Source: Pseudomonas fluorescens (GTDB taxonomy: Bacteria > Pseudomonadota > Gammaproteobacteria > Pseudomonadales > Pseudomonadaceae). From it: a stretch of DNA of 64,000 nucleotides. Positions 28,513 to 37,406 of the stretch are shown here, in pieces. How positions within the stretch are numbered: position 1 is the stretch's first letter; every line of letters begins with the position of its first letter. The notes beneath the pieces are model-generated. The model was not told the origin of the DNA. It did no database searches and saw nothing but the letters and a program-made list of their open reading frames with translations. The stretch lies in contig NZ_LACH01000076.1 in assembly GCF_000968015.1 (NCBI RefSeq), positions 2,560-66,559 on the forward strand, written 5' to 3'. A program made the translations under genes and the position numbers.

Positions 28513-29160
28513 CTAACATGCGCTCGCTACTGTCCGTGGAGAAATAACGACGGAGTCTTGTAGTTTCAAACGCTGAGTCAACACCAGCATCGTCAGGAAA
28601 CCCAGTGCAATCAGTACCGGATACGCCATCAACAGTTCGGAAAGGGAGTATTTCCAGGCCAACGGACGCCCGACGCCCAGCATGGCCGCATACATCCAGG
28701 ACACAGCCGACAGCGAGCCGCAAAACAGCGCCAGCATCCGTGCGCTGAAGCCAAGTTTGAGCAAAGAACCGGCCTTTTGCAGCGCGGGCAATACCAGGCG
28801 ATGCAACAAGATGCCGTTGTAACTCAGCAACACGACAATAATCACTTTGGCGTGAAGCTTTGGATTCATAAAGTAATCCATACCTTTTTCCAGGTAATCG
28901 ATACCGATGATCGCGGCACCCGTCACCCACAACGCTATCAATGCAGCGATGACAGACTTCTGAAGACTTTCCATGTGAGCATTATCATGCTCAGTGAATG
29001 TCTTCCGTTTCAACAAGTCTCTAACCATCGCAATATCACTGGTCAATACCAAACCAATGGCCACACAACACGATACCAAATGAACGTAAATAACGCCCAA
29101 CCGTAAAAATTCCATGCACTCTTTATTTTCGAGCAGGCTCATAATTGTATTTATCGCCAC
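28513..29160 (-). CDS. Uncharacterised integral membrane protein
   Basis: 215 residues with about five membrane helices (near 20-42, 68-90, 104-122, 138-160 and 178-203). A charged cytoplasmic or periplasmic loop DLLKRKTFTEHDNAHMESL lies between helices 1 and 2, and HAKV precedes helix 3; His residues within helices (YVHLV, LHRLV) could bind haem or metal. The layout recalls CopD-like membrane proteins, but I cannot assign a family with certainty. It is a single gene with its own terminator. Confidence 0.7.
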   Translation of the reverse strand: MAINTIMSLLENKECMEFLRLGVIYVHLVSCCVAIGLVLTSDIAMVRDLLKRKTFTEHDNAHMESLQKSVIAALIALWVTGAAIIGIDYLEKGMDYFMNPKLHAKVIIVVLLSYNGILLHRLVLPALQKAGSLLKLGFSARMLALFCGSLSAVSWMYAAMLGVGRPLAWKYSLSELLMAYPVLIALGFLTMLVLTQRLKLQDSVVISPRTVASAC

Positions 29161-29789
29161 GGTACTTTCTCCACCTTATTCGATAGTACAGATCAATATT
29201 CAACAGGGCATTCAACTCTTCAAAACCCTGCGCGATCTTACTTTTATAAGATATGCCAACTCATAGACCTGGCACTGCTTAGCCCATTGATTCGCCTGGC
29301 AAATCAATGACCGGCTTATGTATTGCCTCCTGAATTCCGGGTAAAAAAACCCCCATTAGCATTCAATGCACATGAGGTTAATTTTCCACTTCTTTTCTGC
29401 GGCTGCAGGAGCAGGTCTTGGGTGACGTGCTGCAGGATCAGAGGCCGGGGATCCTGGAATGTTCATTTTTTGAGCAAACCACCGACAAACGGCGGTTATT
29501 GAGAACGCCGCAATCGCCGGTACTAACTCATCAACTTCCCTGTCAGCCCCATGACAACTGGGCTGGTGAATGACAGTGGGTTTCTAATAGCGCTCATTGG
29601 ATCCATTAGTTGTTAGGTTACTTACGAAAAGTGCAAAAGCTAACTGCTTATATTTAGGACCTGCCCCCACTGAAACAGTCATACTTTTTGCCATTCCACT
29701 CGTCGAGGAGGGGATGGTAATATCGCCAGCGCCAATACGGGAGCCGAAGTTGTCGTTTTAAGATAAGTTGTTCGAGTAACTTCGCCGGT
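29161..29789. other. Intergenic stretch without a gene
   Basis: 629 bases. An inverted repeat CATTGATT/AATCAATG (29285-29309) stands upstream of the leftward membrane-protein gene, and a two-part hairpin runs from CTGTCAGCCC to TGACAG (29540-29576). I see no open frame with a ribosome site and no RNA gene I can name. Confidence 0.6.
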
Positions 29790-30242
29790 CTATGGAACCG
29801 GAGCACTTAACGTTTTTCTTAGATAACTCGCAGACGCCGGACATAAATGTTTGAACTGGGCTGTTTGGGTGATGACAACAGGCGCCGCCTGCCTGTCGAA
29901 CTGTTCGTAACCATTGGCGGTAAAAAAACCGGCGGCACCTTGGGTCAACAAATGCAGTCGAAGTGCGCCTTGTGAGGCCGCACATTGTTCCAATGCAAAC
30001 AACACGGCTTGGCCCAGCCCTTCTCCACGATGCGCTTCACACACCACCATTGAACGAAGCAACAGGTCGGGAGCCGAACCCTCCAGCCCTCCAAAAGCCA
30101 CCCACTTCCCCGCCACTTCGAAACGGTAAAACTGCCGGCCTGGTTCGCTGACATCATCGCAGGGCAATGCAGCCTGACGCAGAGCATCACGGAGCTGATC
30201 AAGACCGTTATCGTCTACTTTAATCATCTGCATGTTCAGCAC
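29790..30242 (-). CDS. GNAT family N-acetyltransferase (ArsN2-like)
   Basis: 150 residues with the GNAT fold: LRSMVVCEAHRGEGLGQAVL is strand 4 and the acetyl-CoA-binding turn (RGEGLG), followed by LHLLTQGAAGFFTANGYEQF. The pattern resembles the small acetyltransferases called ArsN2, often linked with arsenic loci, but no ars gene is near. It is 17 bases downstream of the MATE gene and probably co-transcribed with it. MLNMQM offers a second start two residues in. Confidence 0.8.
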   Translation of the reverse strand: MLNMQMIKVDDNGLDQLRDALRQAALPCDDVSEPGRQFYRFEVAGKWVAFGGLEGSAPDLLLRSMVVCEAHRGEGLGQAVLFALEQCAASQGALRLHLLTQGAAGFFTANGYEQFDRQAAPVVITQTAQFKHLCPASASYLRKTLSAPVP

Positions 30243-30259
30243 CGTTACCTCCTGCCCGC

Positions 30260-31609
30260 CTACACCAACCGCTCAATCTTCTGATGCTGCCAGACCATTT
30301 TGTAATACGCCGTCTGCAACACCAGCATCCCCAGATACGCTACCGGAAACGCCATCCACACACCCTGCAACCCAAAGTGCCCGTCCAGCACATACGCCAC
30401 CGGCAACTGCACCCCGACCACACACACAATCGAAATCGCCATCGGCACCAGCACCGAACCACTGGCGCGCATGATGCCGCCGACAATCGCCTGGAAGCCG
30501 AACACCAACAGACTCCACAGCATGATGTGCAACAGATGCTCCGCCTTCGCCCGGGTGGAATCATCCGTGAGGAACAACCCCAGCAACCAGTGCGACAACA
30601 GATAACCCAGCACCACCAAGCCACCGGTCAGGCACACATTGATCAACAGCCCCGTGCGCAGAATCGGCCCCATGCGTTCAAGGCGCCCTGCCCCAATCGC
30701 CTGAGCGCCGAGGATCGACGCCGTGATCGCAATCGACAGCGCCGGGAACTGCACGTAATTGACGATCTGCGTCACCGCGCCATACGCCGCCGTCGCCTGC
30801 GAACCGTGCTGATTCACCAACGCCAGAATCACCAGCTCCGACACCGACAACACCACCATCTGCAACCCGGTCGGCAACCCAATGCGCAACACCTTGCCGA
30901 GGATCACCAGATCCAGCCGCATCGCCGCAAACATCTCCCGATCCGGCGCCAACGGATGCCCCTTGCGAATCAACCGCCACGCCAGCCACCCCATCGCCGA
31001 CAAGTTACCCGCCAACCCCGCATACGCCGCACTCTGAATCCCCATCATCGGCAACCCGAACCAACCCCGAATCAACGCCGGCGTCAGCGCCAACCCGATA
31101 CACGTCGACACCACCAACGCAATCAACGGCGACACCGTATCGCTCACCCCGCGCAGCAGTTGAGTGAACAGCACGTAGACCAGGAGCGACGGCATGATCC
31201 ACATCATCACGAGGGCGTAAGACACGGCGTCGTCGATAACGTCAGCCGGTGTGCCCAAGCCTTCCAGCGCTGGCCTTGCGAACACGCTGCCGAGTACCGC
31301 TGCTGTCAGGCCGATCATTGCACCTAACAGCAACGTTGTGCCGGCGATGGTTTTCACCAGATGCGGCTCACGCGCGCCCCAGGCTTGACCGATGAGCACG
31401 CCCGCACCCGCGCCGAGGCCGATGACCAAGGCGATGAAGAAGAAGACGATGGGGAACATCCCGGACACGGCAGCCAGGGCTTGGGTGCCGAGCATTTGGC
31501 CGATGTAGATGCTGTTGATGGTGCCCGACATGGATTGGAGGAAATTGGAGAGGACCATGGGGGCCAGGAAAAGGAGGTAGGTTTTCCAGAGGGGGGTGGG
31601 GGTTTGCAT
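30260..31609 (-). CDS. MATE family multidrug efflux transporter
   Basis: 449 residues and 12 membrane helices in two homologous halves. The first half has TINSIYIGQMLGTQALAAVS and GLGAGAGVLIGQAWGAREP, the second SELVILALVNQHGSQATAAY, all typical of NorM/DinF-type MATE proteins that export drugs or dyes against sodium or protons. A long reading frame on the opposite strand is a by-product of strong base bias here. Operon partner: the acetyltransferase, suggesting a detoxification pair. Repressor not identified. Confidence 0.88.
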   Translation of the reverse strand: MQTPTPLWKTYLLFLAPMVLSNFLQSMSGTINSIYIGQMLGTQALAAVSGMFPIVFFFIALVIGLGAGAGVLIGQAWGAREPHLVKTIAGTTLLLGAMIGLTAAVLGSVFARPALEGLGTPADVIDDAVSYALVMMWIMPSLLVYVLFTQLLRGVSDTVSPLIALVVSTCIGLALTPALIRGWFGLPMMGIQSAAYAGLAGNLSAMGWLAWRLIRKGHPLAPDREMFAAMRLDLVILGKVLRIGLPTGLQMVVLSVSELVILALVNQHGSQATAAYGAVTQIVNYVQFPALSIAITASILGAQAIGAGRLERMGPILRTGLLINVCLTGGLVVLGYLLSHWLLGLFLTDDSTRAKAEHLLHIMLWSLLVFGFQAIVGGIMRASGSVLVPMAISIVCVVGVQLPVAYVLDGHFGLQGVWMAFPVAYLGMLVLQTAYYKMVWQHQKIERLV

Positions 31610-32050
31610 TGGGTGGAAGTCCAGCTCGGCTGCGGGGTTGGGATTCTAGAGGATAACGTTAGCGGTGATGAACGAACGTAAATGAATGTATCTGAGTTGA
31701 TTTCCACCAATTGAGCAACGTTGATTATTGGTCCTAGGACGGCATAAAAATTCCTACACAAACCTCGGAATCCCTCACCTTTCCCGCCGTTCTGATGAAG
31801 CCTATAGTCCATCTCGTCGCCCGAAATAGCGATTCGGGTTTGGTGAGCCGAGATACGAATGCGAGGGCCGCCTGCTCATTTGCAGACGTCGTCGCAACTG
31901 CAAAACCGCTGTACTATGGCGGTTGCGCGCGGGAGACCTTCGGGTCTGCCGGTTACTCGTTCCCGGTTCGCCAACCTGCGCGCAACTGCCACCCTATTCG
32001 TTTGGCGACGATCTGTTGGCGGTCTCATCTAACTGAACGAGATCTCACCT
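31610..32050. other. Long leader/intergenic region
   Basis: 441 bases upstream of the short rightward gene. It holds a GTCCTAGGAC palindrome (31731-31740), a CCCGAA/TTCGGG hairpin (31820-31838) and the structured element at 31918-31990. No coding sequence seen. Confidence 0.6.
31918..31990 (+). ncRNA. Candidate structured RNA leader
   Basis: GGCGGTTGCGCGC (31918-31930) pairs over all 13 positions, with one G-U, to GCGCGCAACTGCC (31978-31990). Inside is AGACC-TTCG-GGTCT, a stem closed by a stable UUCG tetraloop, and a further CCGG/CCGG pair. It lies 60 bases before the start codon of the following gene and could be a cis-regulatory 5' leader or a separate small RNA. Confidence 0.5.
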
Positions 32051-32323
32051 ATGGAAAGATACATGCCCCTCACCGGAATCGACCTGATCCCGGCCTCCCT
32101 GCTCATCGACACCCAAGCCCCTCTCGACGTCTTGCAAGCCATGGCCGATTACCGCATCCGCACGGTCACGCAGGTGCTGGAAAACATCGCCTACCGTGCC
32201 GAACTCGGTTGCGACACGGTGGTGTTGAAAGACTTTTCTCAGCTGTTGGTCATTCCATTACGCGACGGCTGTGACTTGATGGACGTGATTGGTCGGCGCT
32301 TGCGAGCGCAGGTGAAGGAATAG
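32051..32323 (+). CDS. Short uncharacterised Pseudomonas protein (DUF3077-like?)
   Basis: 90 residues without signal peptide or membrane helix. The C-terminal half (VTQVLENIAYRAELGCDTVV, then FSQLLVIPLRDGCDLMDV) recurs as decayed copies at 56.0 and 61.9 kb in this window, so it belongs to a repeated family. I associate this look with the short DUF3077-type proteins common in pseudomonads, but that is unverified. A second ATG at 32063 has a better ribosome site (GGAAAG). A structured leader precedes it and a strong terminator follows. Confidence 0.7.
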   Translation: MERYMPLTGIDLIPASLLIDTQAPLDVLQAMADYRIRTVTQVLENIAYRAELGCDTVVLKDFSQLLVIPLRDGCDLMDVIGRRLRAQVKE

Positions 32324-32328
32324 GTAAA

Positions 32329-32359
32329 AACGGGCGCCTCAATGGGCGCCCGTTTTTTT
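32329..32359 (+). terminator. Rho-independent terminator
   Basis: AACGGGCGCC and GGCGCCCGTT form a 10-bp stem followed by a run of T. The same two arms occur in the terminator after chrA. Confidence 0.9.
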
Positions 32360-32467
32360 GTGTCCATGATCGAAGTGGTTCACCAACATCCAACAGACGG
32401 CTGACCTTCCCTCAGGAAAACAAAGACCGCGTACCCGAGACGTCCAAGCAAACCCTTGAAATGACAA

Positions 32468-33322
32468 TCAAGCCCTCCGCTTCGAGCAGTACTCCAAAAT
32501 AACCTGAGTAACCGCAGCCACAATCCCCCGATCCGCATCAGGCGATGTAAACAGTCGACATTGCGCATCCGGCAAATCCGGCAACCCATGTTCTACACCA
32601 ACAACCGCCAATCCTTGCCCCAACTGACTGAGTGGCATGGGCGCTACCGCGAAGCCTGCCAGGGCCGCCGCCCGCAACCCGGCAGTGCTGCTGCACAACA
32701 TCGCCGTGCGTTGGGCGATTCCCGCCTGGGCCAGCCTCGTCAGCGCGGCCTCGCGATAAGGGCACGGTTCGGGGAACAGGGCCAGCGGCAACGGCGTGGG
32801 TAACCGGGCGACGGGTTGCGCCGACCAGGCCCACACCAGCGGTTCTTGCCATAGCAACAGCCCCGCTTCGCTGGTTTCGCACAGCGAACCGATGACCACT
32901 TCCAGATGCCCCTGCTTCATCAGCGCCAGTAACGTACCCGGAATGTTCACCTGCACTTCGATCTCCATGCCGGGGTACTGCGCTGCGAAATCCTGAACAG
33001 TGCGCAGTAATCGAGACTCGACAAAATCTTCCGACACCCCGATACGCAATCGCCCGTGAAACGGCGTGCGTGTCAGGTCTGTCCAGGCATCACGGTTGAG
33101 CGCGAGGATCGTGCGCGCATAAGAGACCAGACGCTCGCCATCGGCCGTCAGTTGCTGGGAACGGGTGGTGCGCGTCAACAGGGGTTTACCAATCTGTTCT
33201 TCCAATCGCCGCACGTGGCCACTGACCGCCGACTGAGTCAGGTGCAGCTTCTGGGCGGCACGGCTGAAGCCGTCTTCATCGACGACGGTGACAAATGTCT
33301 TGAGCAGCAGAGCGTCGAACAT
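32468..33322 (-). CDS. LysR family transcriptional regulator
   Basis: 284 residues from the ATG at 33322. Helix-turn-helix: LLLKTFVTVVDEDGFSRAAQ then LHLTQSAVSGHVRRLEEQIG. The effector domain starts near RLRIGVSEDFVESRLLRTV. It is divergent from the azoreductase gene with about 106 bases between the start codons, the classic LysR arrangement, so it probably controls that gene in response to an electrophile or quinone. The six-residue upstream extension is less likely. Confidence 0.87.
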   Translation of the reverse strand: MFDALLLKTFVTVVDEDGFSRAAQKLHLTQSAVSGHVRRLEEQIGKPLLTRTTRSQQLTADGERLVSYARTILALNRDAWTDLTRTPFHGRLRIGVSEDFVESRLLRTVQDFAAQYPGMEIEVQVNIPGTLLALMKQGHLEVVIGSLCETSEAGLLLWQEPLVWAWSAQPVARLPTPLPLALFPEPCPYREAALTRLAQAGIAQRTAMLCSSTAGLRAAALAGFAVAPMPLSQLGQGLAVVGVEHGLPDLPDAQCRLFTSPDADRGIVAAVTQVILEYCSKRRA

Positions 33323-33428
33323 AGTTTTATACGTGATCAATCGAGTAGGAATTTACGATTTATATTTCAAATGCAACTATGTTGCAATGCTCCCACCTGC
33401 CCTGCTCCTCCTTCATTCAAGGTGTGCC

Positions 33429-34085
33429 ATGACGACTCTTCTTCATATTCAGTGTTCTCCACGCAAGCAGCGTTCGGCTTCTCTTGAAGTCGCCCGCAGC
33501 TTCATCGCGCGTTATCAAGCAAACACCCCGGACACCGAAGTCATCACCCTCGACCTCTGGAACATGGCTCTGCCGGAATTCGATGAGCTGGCCATGGAGG
33601 CCAAATACGCCGGGCTCAATGGCACGCCGTTGACCACCGCCCAACAAGACGCGTGGAACACGTTAAAAGAGTTGGCCAGTTACCTACACCGCGCGGATGT
33701 ACTGGTGATGTCCGTACCGCTGTGGAATTTCAGCATCCCGTACAAACTCAAGCACTTCATCGACTTGGTATCGCAGAAAGACATTCTGTTCAGCGTTGAC
33801 CCGGAACGCGGTCTGGAAGGCATGCTGCACAACAAACTCGCTGTGGTGATGTACGCCCGCGGCCTGGATTTTTCGGCGCAGTCGATCACACCTGCGGAGC
33901 GCTTCGACTTCCAGAAGCCCTACGTGGAAGCCTGGCTGAAATTTATCGGCGTCACGGATGTGCATTCGGTGATTGTGGAGAAAACCATCCTGGGGGAAGA
34001 CGTTGATCGGCGCGCGCGTGAGGACGCGACTCAGCAGGCCAGGCGCCTGGCAGACAGTTTGTCGCTGACGGCCCCCTGCTGTTGA
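33429..34085 (+). CDS. FMN-dependent NADH:azoreductase / quinone reductase (AzoR-like)
   Basis: 218 residues of the flavodoxin-like fold: LLHIQCSPRKQRSASLEVA binds FMN and MSVPLWNFSIPYKLKHFIDL is the azoreductase/DT-diaphorase motif. The enzyme reduces quinones and azo dyes with NAD(P)H. The start at 33429 has AAGG upstream and matches family starts; an ORF beginning 141 bases earlier runs across the LysR promoter. Probably regulated by the divergent LysR protein. Confidence 0.87.
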   Translation: MTTLLHIQCSPRKQRSASLEVARSFIARYQANTPDTEVITLDLWNMALPEFDELAMEAKYAGLNGTPLTTAQQDAWNTLKELASYLHRADVLVMSVPLWNFSIPYKLKHFIDLVSQKDILFSVDPERGLEGMLHNKLAVVMYARGLDFSAQSITPAERFDFQKPYVEAWLKFIGVTDVHSVIVEKTILGEDVDRRAREDATQQARRLADSLSLTAPCC

Positions 34086-34111
34086 GGCCGTCCCGGCTGC
34101 TCATTGATTCA

Positions 34112-34438
34112 TTACACACCGAAACACTTGAATAGCCACAGCCCTCCCATACCGACCGCCAGCGTCAGGACCGTATTGCGAGTCTGCCAGGCGACCCACG
34201 CCGCAATAATGGCGGCGGGTATCTGGGGGTTGTTCAACACGAACTCACCCTGCCCGTTGGGGTACACCACGGCGGGCAGCACAAGGGCCGCCAGCACACT
34301 CGCCGGTACGTAAAGCAAGGCCCGACTCAGCACTGACGGGATGCGCAACCGGCCATACAGTTCGACAAAAGAAAGACGCATCGCGAACGTTCCCAAACCG
34401 GCCGCCAGGAACATCCCCCACAAGGCTAGATCACTCAT
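34112..34438 (-). CDS. azlD: AzlD family branched-chain amino acid exporter subunit
   Basis: 108 residues and four membrane helices. GTFAMRLSFVELYGR and LLYVPASVLAALVLPAVVYP are typical of AzlD, the small partner of AzlC. Together they export branched-chain amino acids or analogues. The start overlaps the AzlC stop (ATGA), so translation is coupled. Confidence 0.85.
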   Translation of the reverse strand: MSDLALWGMFLAAGLGTFAMRLSFVELYGRLRIPSVLSRALLYVPASVLAALVLPAVVYPNGQGEFVLNNPQIPAAIIAAWVAWQTRNTVLTLAVGMGGLWLFKCFGV

Positions 34439-35175
34439 GGTGTCTCCTTCTCGACATCATGGATCAGCGCATCGCTCAATGGCCGTTTGCGAACACTCTC
34501 GATCAACAGACCCGCCATGACCCCGCCGATGGAAGCAGTTATCAGCCCAAGGTTATAGGGCATATTGACCGCCAACACGGCGATCATCCCGCCGACCGAG
34601 GCGGCGGCCAGGCTCGCCGCGCTACGGATGCCGGGCACCAGAAGTGCCAGAAACGAAAGGGGGATGGCAAAGCTCAACGACCAGGTCTCGGGGATGCTTG
34701 CGCCCAGATAAATGCCCGCCAATACCGACAATTGCCACGACAGCCACATGGCAGAGGCGGTGCCGGCATAGTAGTGGTGTGCGAATTGACCCAGCTCGCC
34801 AGAGGAAAGCTTGAGACTGCACAGTGCGTAGGACTGGTCAGAAAGCATGTAGGACAGCGGCCACGTCCAGCGTCGGGGCAAGTGGTGCAGATGGGGGGCC
34901 AATGAGGCGCTGTACATGATGAAGCGCAAGTTGATGACCAAGGCAGTCACCACGATCGCCAGCGGCACAACGCCCGTATGGAGCAGTTGCAGTGCAACCA
35001 TCTGAGCGGACCCAGAGTAGAACAGCAGCGTCATGCCCATGGTCGTGCCGGGCGACATGCCCATGTTGATCGCCATGACCCCCGTCAATAAACCGAAAGG
35101 AACGACACCGGGACTCAATGGAATGAGCGCCCGGACACCTTGCATGAACGCTTCCCTTCCTGATTGGTACGGCAT
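34435..35175 (-). CDS. azlC: AzlC family branched-chain amino acid exporter subunit
   Basis: 246 residues with about seven membrane helices. The opening PLSPGVVPFGLLTGVMAINM, then FYSGSAQMVALQLL and VINLRFIMYSASLAPHLHHL, match AzlC. The ATG at 35175 has AAGGAGA upstream; the track's 20-residue extension has no membrane or family character. The gene is divergent from a decayed LysR gene that may once have regulated the pair. Confidence 0.87.
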   Translation of the reverse strand: MPYQSGREAFMQGVRALIPLSPGVVPFGLLTGVMAINMGMSPGTTMGMTLLFYSGSAQMVALQLLHTGVVPLAIVVTALVINLRFIMYSASLAPHLHHLPRRWTWPLSYMLSDQSYALCSLKLSSGELGQFAHHYYAGTASAMWLSWQLSVLAGIYLGASIPETWSLSFAIPLSFLALLVPGIRSAASLAAASVGGMIAVLAVNMPYNLGLITASIGGVMAGLLIESVRKRPLSDALIHDVEKETP

Positions 35176-35310
35176 GTCGTCTCCTTGTTTTTGTGTTCGC
35201 GGCGCGGGTTCGATTGGCCGTGGTCCGCAGCCCATCGTGCGGTAGAGTGTGGACCCGGAGCCCGATGGGCAGAACCGACTTTTTTTTCGAGAAAACAGGT
35301 AGTTTTTGTT

Positions 35311-35740
35311 ATGGCTAAAAGCTCCCAGCCTGATCAGACCCTGCTCTCAATGCCGTCCTTCAAGGCCATGAGATCCTTCGTGGCCGCCGCCAAGTATCGG
35401 AACTCCAGCCGGGCCGCCGAGGCGTTGTGCGTCACCCGGGCGGCGGCGCCCCCCCTTGTTCAATGAAGTCGTCTATCCCGTGTGCACGCCTCGTTATCTG
35501 GAGGCTCATCCAGAACTGAAAACCCTGGAGGGCATTTGCAACAACGTACTGCTGGACCCGAACCCTTATGGACGTTCCCAACTGTCAGAACAGGTCGACT
35601 GGAATGTGTGGTTCGCTTTCCAGTCCCATGACCTACAGATCCCGGCCTCGGAAAACCCCTACTACTTCAGCAGCAACGCCTACAGCTTGCTCGTGCAAAT
35701 GGCGCTGGACGATCAAGGTATCGCCTTGTTTTGGTCCTGA
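35311..35740 (+). pseudogene. Decayed LysR regulator (GcvA-like)
   Basis: The first 45 codons (SMPSFKAMRSFVAAAKYRN, then SSRAAEALCVTRAA) are a LysR helix-turn-helix. At a C-run near 35450 the frame breaks and continues as FNEVVYPVCTPRYLEAHPEL, which belongs near residue 190 of a GcvA-like effector domain. About 140 residues are missing, and the 3' end stops early after DDQGIALFWS, before the usual last 40 or so residues. It is divergent from azlC. No function is expected. Confidence 0.8.
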
Positions 35741-35742
35741 GC

Positions 35743-36087
35743 TTACTCTTGCCTGACAATATCGACCGAGATCTCCACCGCCGCAATCGTGCCTCTGTTT
35801 TCAAGCCAGTGAGTGGTGTTCCTGTCCTCGGGCCAGCCCACTCCCGGCCCATAATCCGTGGCGACGCCATTTCGATGGTCAGTGATCGTTCCTTGCAGAA
35901 TGTAGACGGTGCCGGGTCTGTCTATATGGTTGTGAGTCGGCCCGAAGACGCCTCCAGGCTCGATGGTCACCCTGCGCATTCTAAGTTGGCGCCCTGCCAT
36001 ACCCTCGATCTCAGGCCCCAGGTCAATGGCTGCAAGTAACGTCACCGTAACGCCTTTCGTCTCAGGTGCCGCCTGTTCGTTGCTCAT
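35743..36087 (-). CDS. Small cupin protein
   Basis: 114 residues. A single cupin barrel: RRVTIEPGGVFGPTHNHIDR gives motif 1 (two His), GTVYILQGTITDHRNG follows, and TTHWLENRGTIAAVEISVD is motif 2. Such small cupins bind a metal and act as isomerases or sensors. It is 2 bases from the end of the decayed LysR gene on the other strand. No operon partner. Confidence 0.8.
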   Translation of the reverse strand: MSNEQAAPETKGVTVTLLAAIDLGPEIEGMAGRQLRMRRVTIEPGGVFGPTHNHIDRPGTVYILQGTITDHRNGVATDYGPGVGWPEDRNTTHWLENRGTIAAVEISVDIVRQE

Positions 36088-36231
36088 CGCGCGCTCCCCT
36101 CTGTATGTACAAGCCTGACTAGAAGTAGAGACGCTAAACGGTGTGATCAGTGGGGAGGCGACAAAGGGTTGATTGCCGCCCTTCGTGACAGGCTGTTATC
36201 GGCTGAGAGTCTGTAAAAACGCCGAGGGAGG

Positions 36232-37308
36232 TTAAATCGGGCCGGCCTTGTACATACCGACTGCCCGCTCCAGGACGCCCTGAACGTGATTTCTTAATTC
36301 GATGGGCGATAGGACTTCGATGTCGGCGGCATTGCTGAGCAAAAAAAGGCGCAGCCCCTGAGTGTCGAGCATCCGGCAGTTCAATATCCAGCTCCCGGCC
36401 TCGGCGACCAGGATCTGGTCGTGCGAGAGTGGATTTTCAGAAAGCCGGTTATGCAGGTTGTCACTCAGGCGCAAGCTGACATTTACGGGGACCGGTGAGT
36501 GGATTGTCATGAGGTGCTGCTGCGCATCGATCGAATTGATGTCGTAGCCTTCAGGGTCGGCGATTTCGCGTTTACCAGGTTCCACTTTTAAGATTCGATG
36601 AAGCATCAACGCACACAACTTGTTGGGGCCATTGCTGCTGTACTTCCCACGGGGTGCGTCCGGCTCTGGAGTTTGACCAAGAGGCCACTCCTCTTCCTGC
36701 ACCAGTGCAGACAAATAGGTGTTTGAATCCTGGTGAGACAGGCCCAACGGTTTGAGTTGATAGACACACTGGATGTCACCCACATCCCGGGGCTGATACG
36801 TCACTTCCAGTGGCTGGTTTTCGAATATGGCCTCCTGGATTTTGGTCAGATGGGTTAAGTCGTACTCCCCGGGGATCAGGACCGTAAACCGAGTTCCGGT
36901 GGTTATTCGCTTTTCCCAATCCAGCTGTCGTTTTGAGTAGTCGTTCATGACACGAAGTGCATGACGCCGCAGTGGCGAAAGCTTTTGGGTATGTGTCTTG
37001 AGACCAAACCGATCCGCATGATCGAAAATGGTCGACAGTGTCATCGCCTCCGTTGGCGAGAGCGTCAAATTAAAATTGGCTCCGGTCGACGACCAATAGA
37101 GTAAGTGCTTGGCAGCACCTCGGCGTTGACATTTTATGTAGCCATCGGCCTCGAGCTTTAGAAGGTCGCGCTGTGTTGTTTTGAATGGATGATCAACGTT
37201 ACCTAAGCAGGCACACATCGCTTCATGAACTTGAGACGTCGGCAAAGCAGTGCCATGCCGCTGTAAGATGTCACGCAGATAATCTCGACGCTCGTAAAAA
37301 GAGACCAT
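36232..37308 (-). CDS. WYL-domain helix-turn-helix regulator
   Basis: 358 residues. An N-terminal winged-helix part (RRDYLRDILQRHGTALPTSQ, TQRDLLKLEADGYIK) is followed by a middle WYL-type segment (EAIFENQPLEVTYQPRD, VYQLKPLGLSHQDSNTYLSA) and a C-terminal extension with HDQILVAEAGSWILNCRM. Known WYL regulators such as BrxR and CapW often repress phage-defence or DNA-repair genes. The start at 37308 sits 9 bases after a perfect inverted repeat. The divergent partner is an unrecognised protein. A longer frame would need 77 low-complexity residues. Confidence 0.78.
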   Translation of the reverse strand: MVSFYERRDYLRDILQRHGTALPTSQVHEAMCACLGNVDHPFKTTQRDLLKLEADGYIKCQRRGAAKHLLYWSSTGANFNLTLSPTEAMTLSTIFDHADRFGLKTHTQKLSPLRRHALRVMNDYSKRQLDWEKRITTGTRFTVLIPGEYDLTHLTKIQEAIFENQPLEVTYQPRDVGDIQCVYQLKPLGLSHQDSNTYLSALVQEEEWPLGQTPEPDAPRGKYSSNGPNKLCALMLHRILKVEPGKREIADPEGYDINSIDAQQHLMTIHSPVPVNVSLRLSDNLHNRLSENPLSHDQILVAEAGSWILNCRMLDTQGLRLFLLSNAADIEVLSPIELRNHVQGVLERAVGMYKAGPI

Positions 37309-37317
37309 GGTTACGTC

Positions 37318-37336
37318 CAGGACAAAAAGTGTCCTG
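37318..37336. promoter_or_regulatory. Candidate WYL operator
   Basis: CAGGACA-AAAAG-TGTCCTG is a perfect inverted repeat with seven-base arms, inside the 98-bp divergent promoter and directly before the WYL start codon. A half-site GTGTCCT recurs near 38881. Confidence 0.6.
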
Positions 37337-37406
37337 AGTGTGTGGAATGATGCTCGGGCTGGCAAGGAAAACACCAACTTAACCGTCAGCCCACAGGAGC
37401 ATGTCC

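Noticed and set aside
30284..31327. 347-codon plus-strand frame
   Set aside because: His/Gln/Arg-rich shadow opposite the clear MATE gene, caused by strong codon bias.
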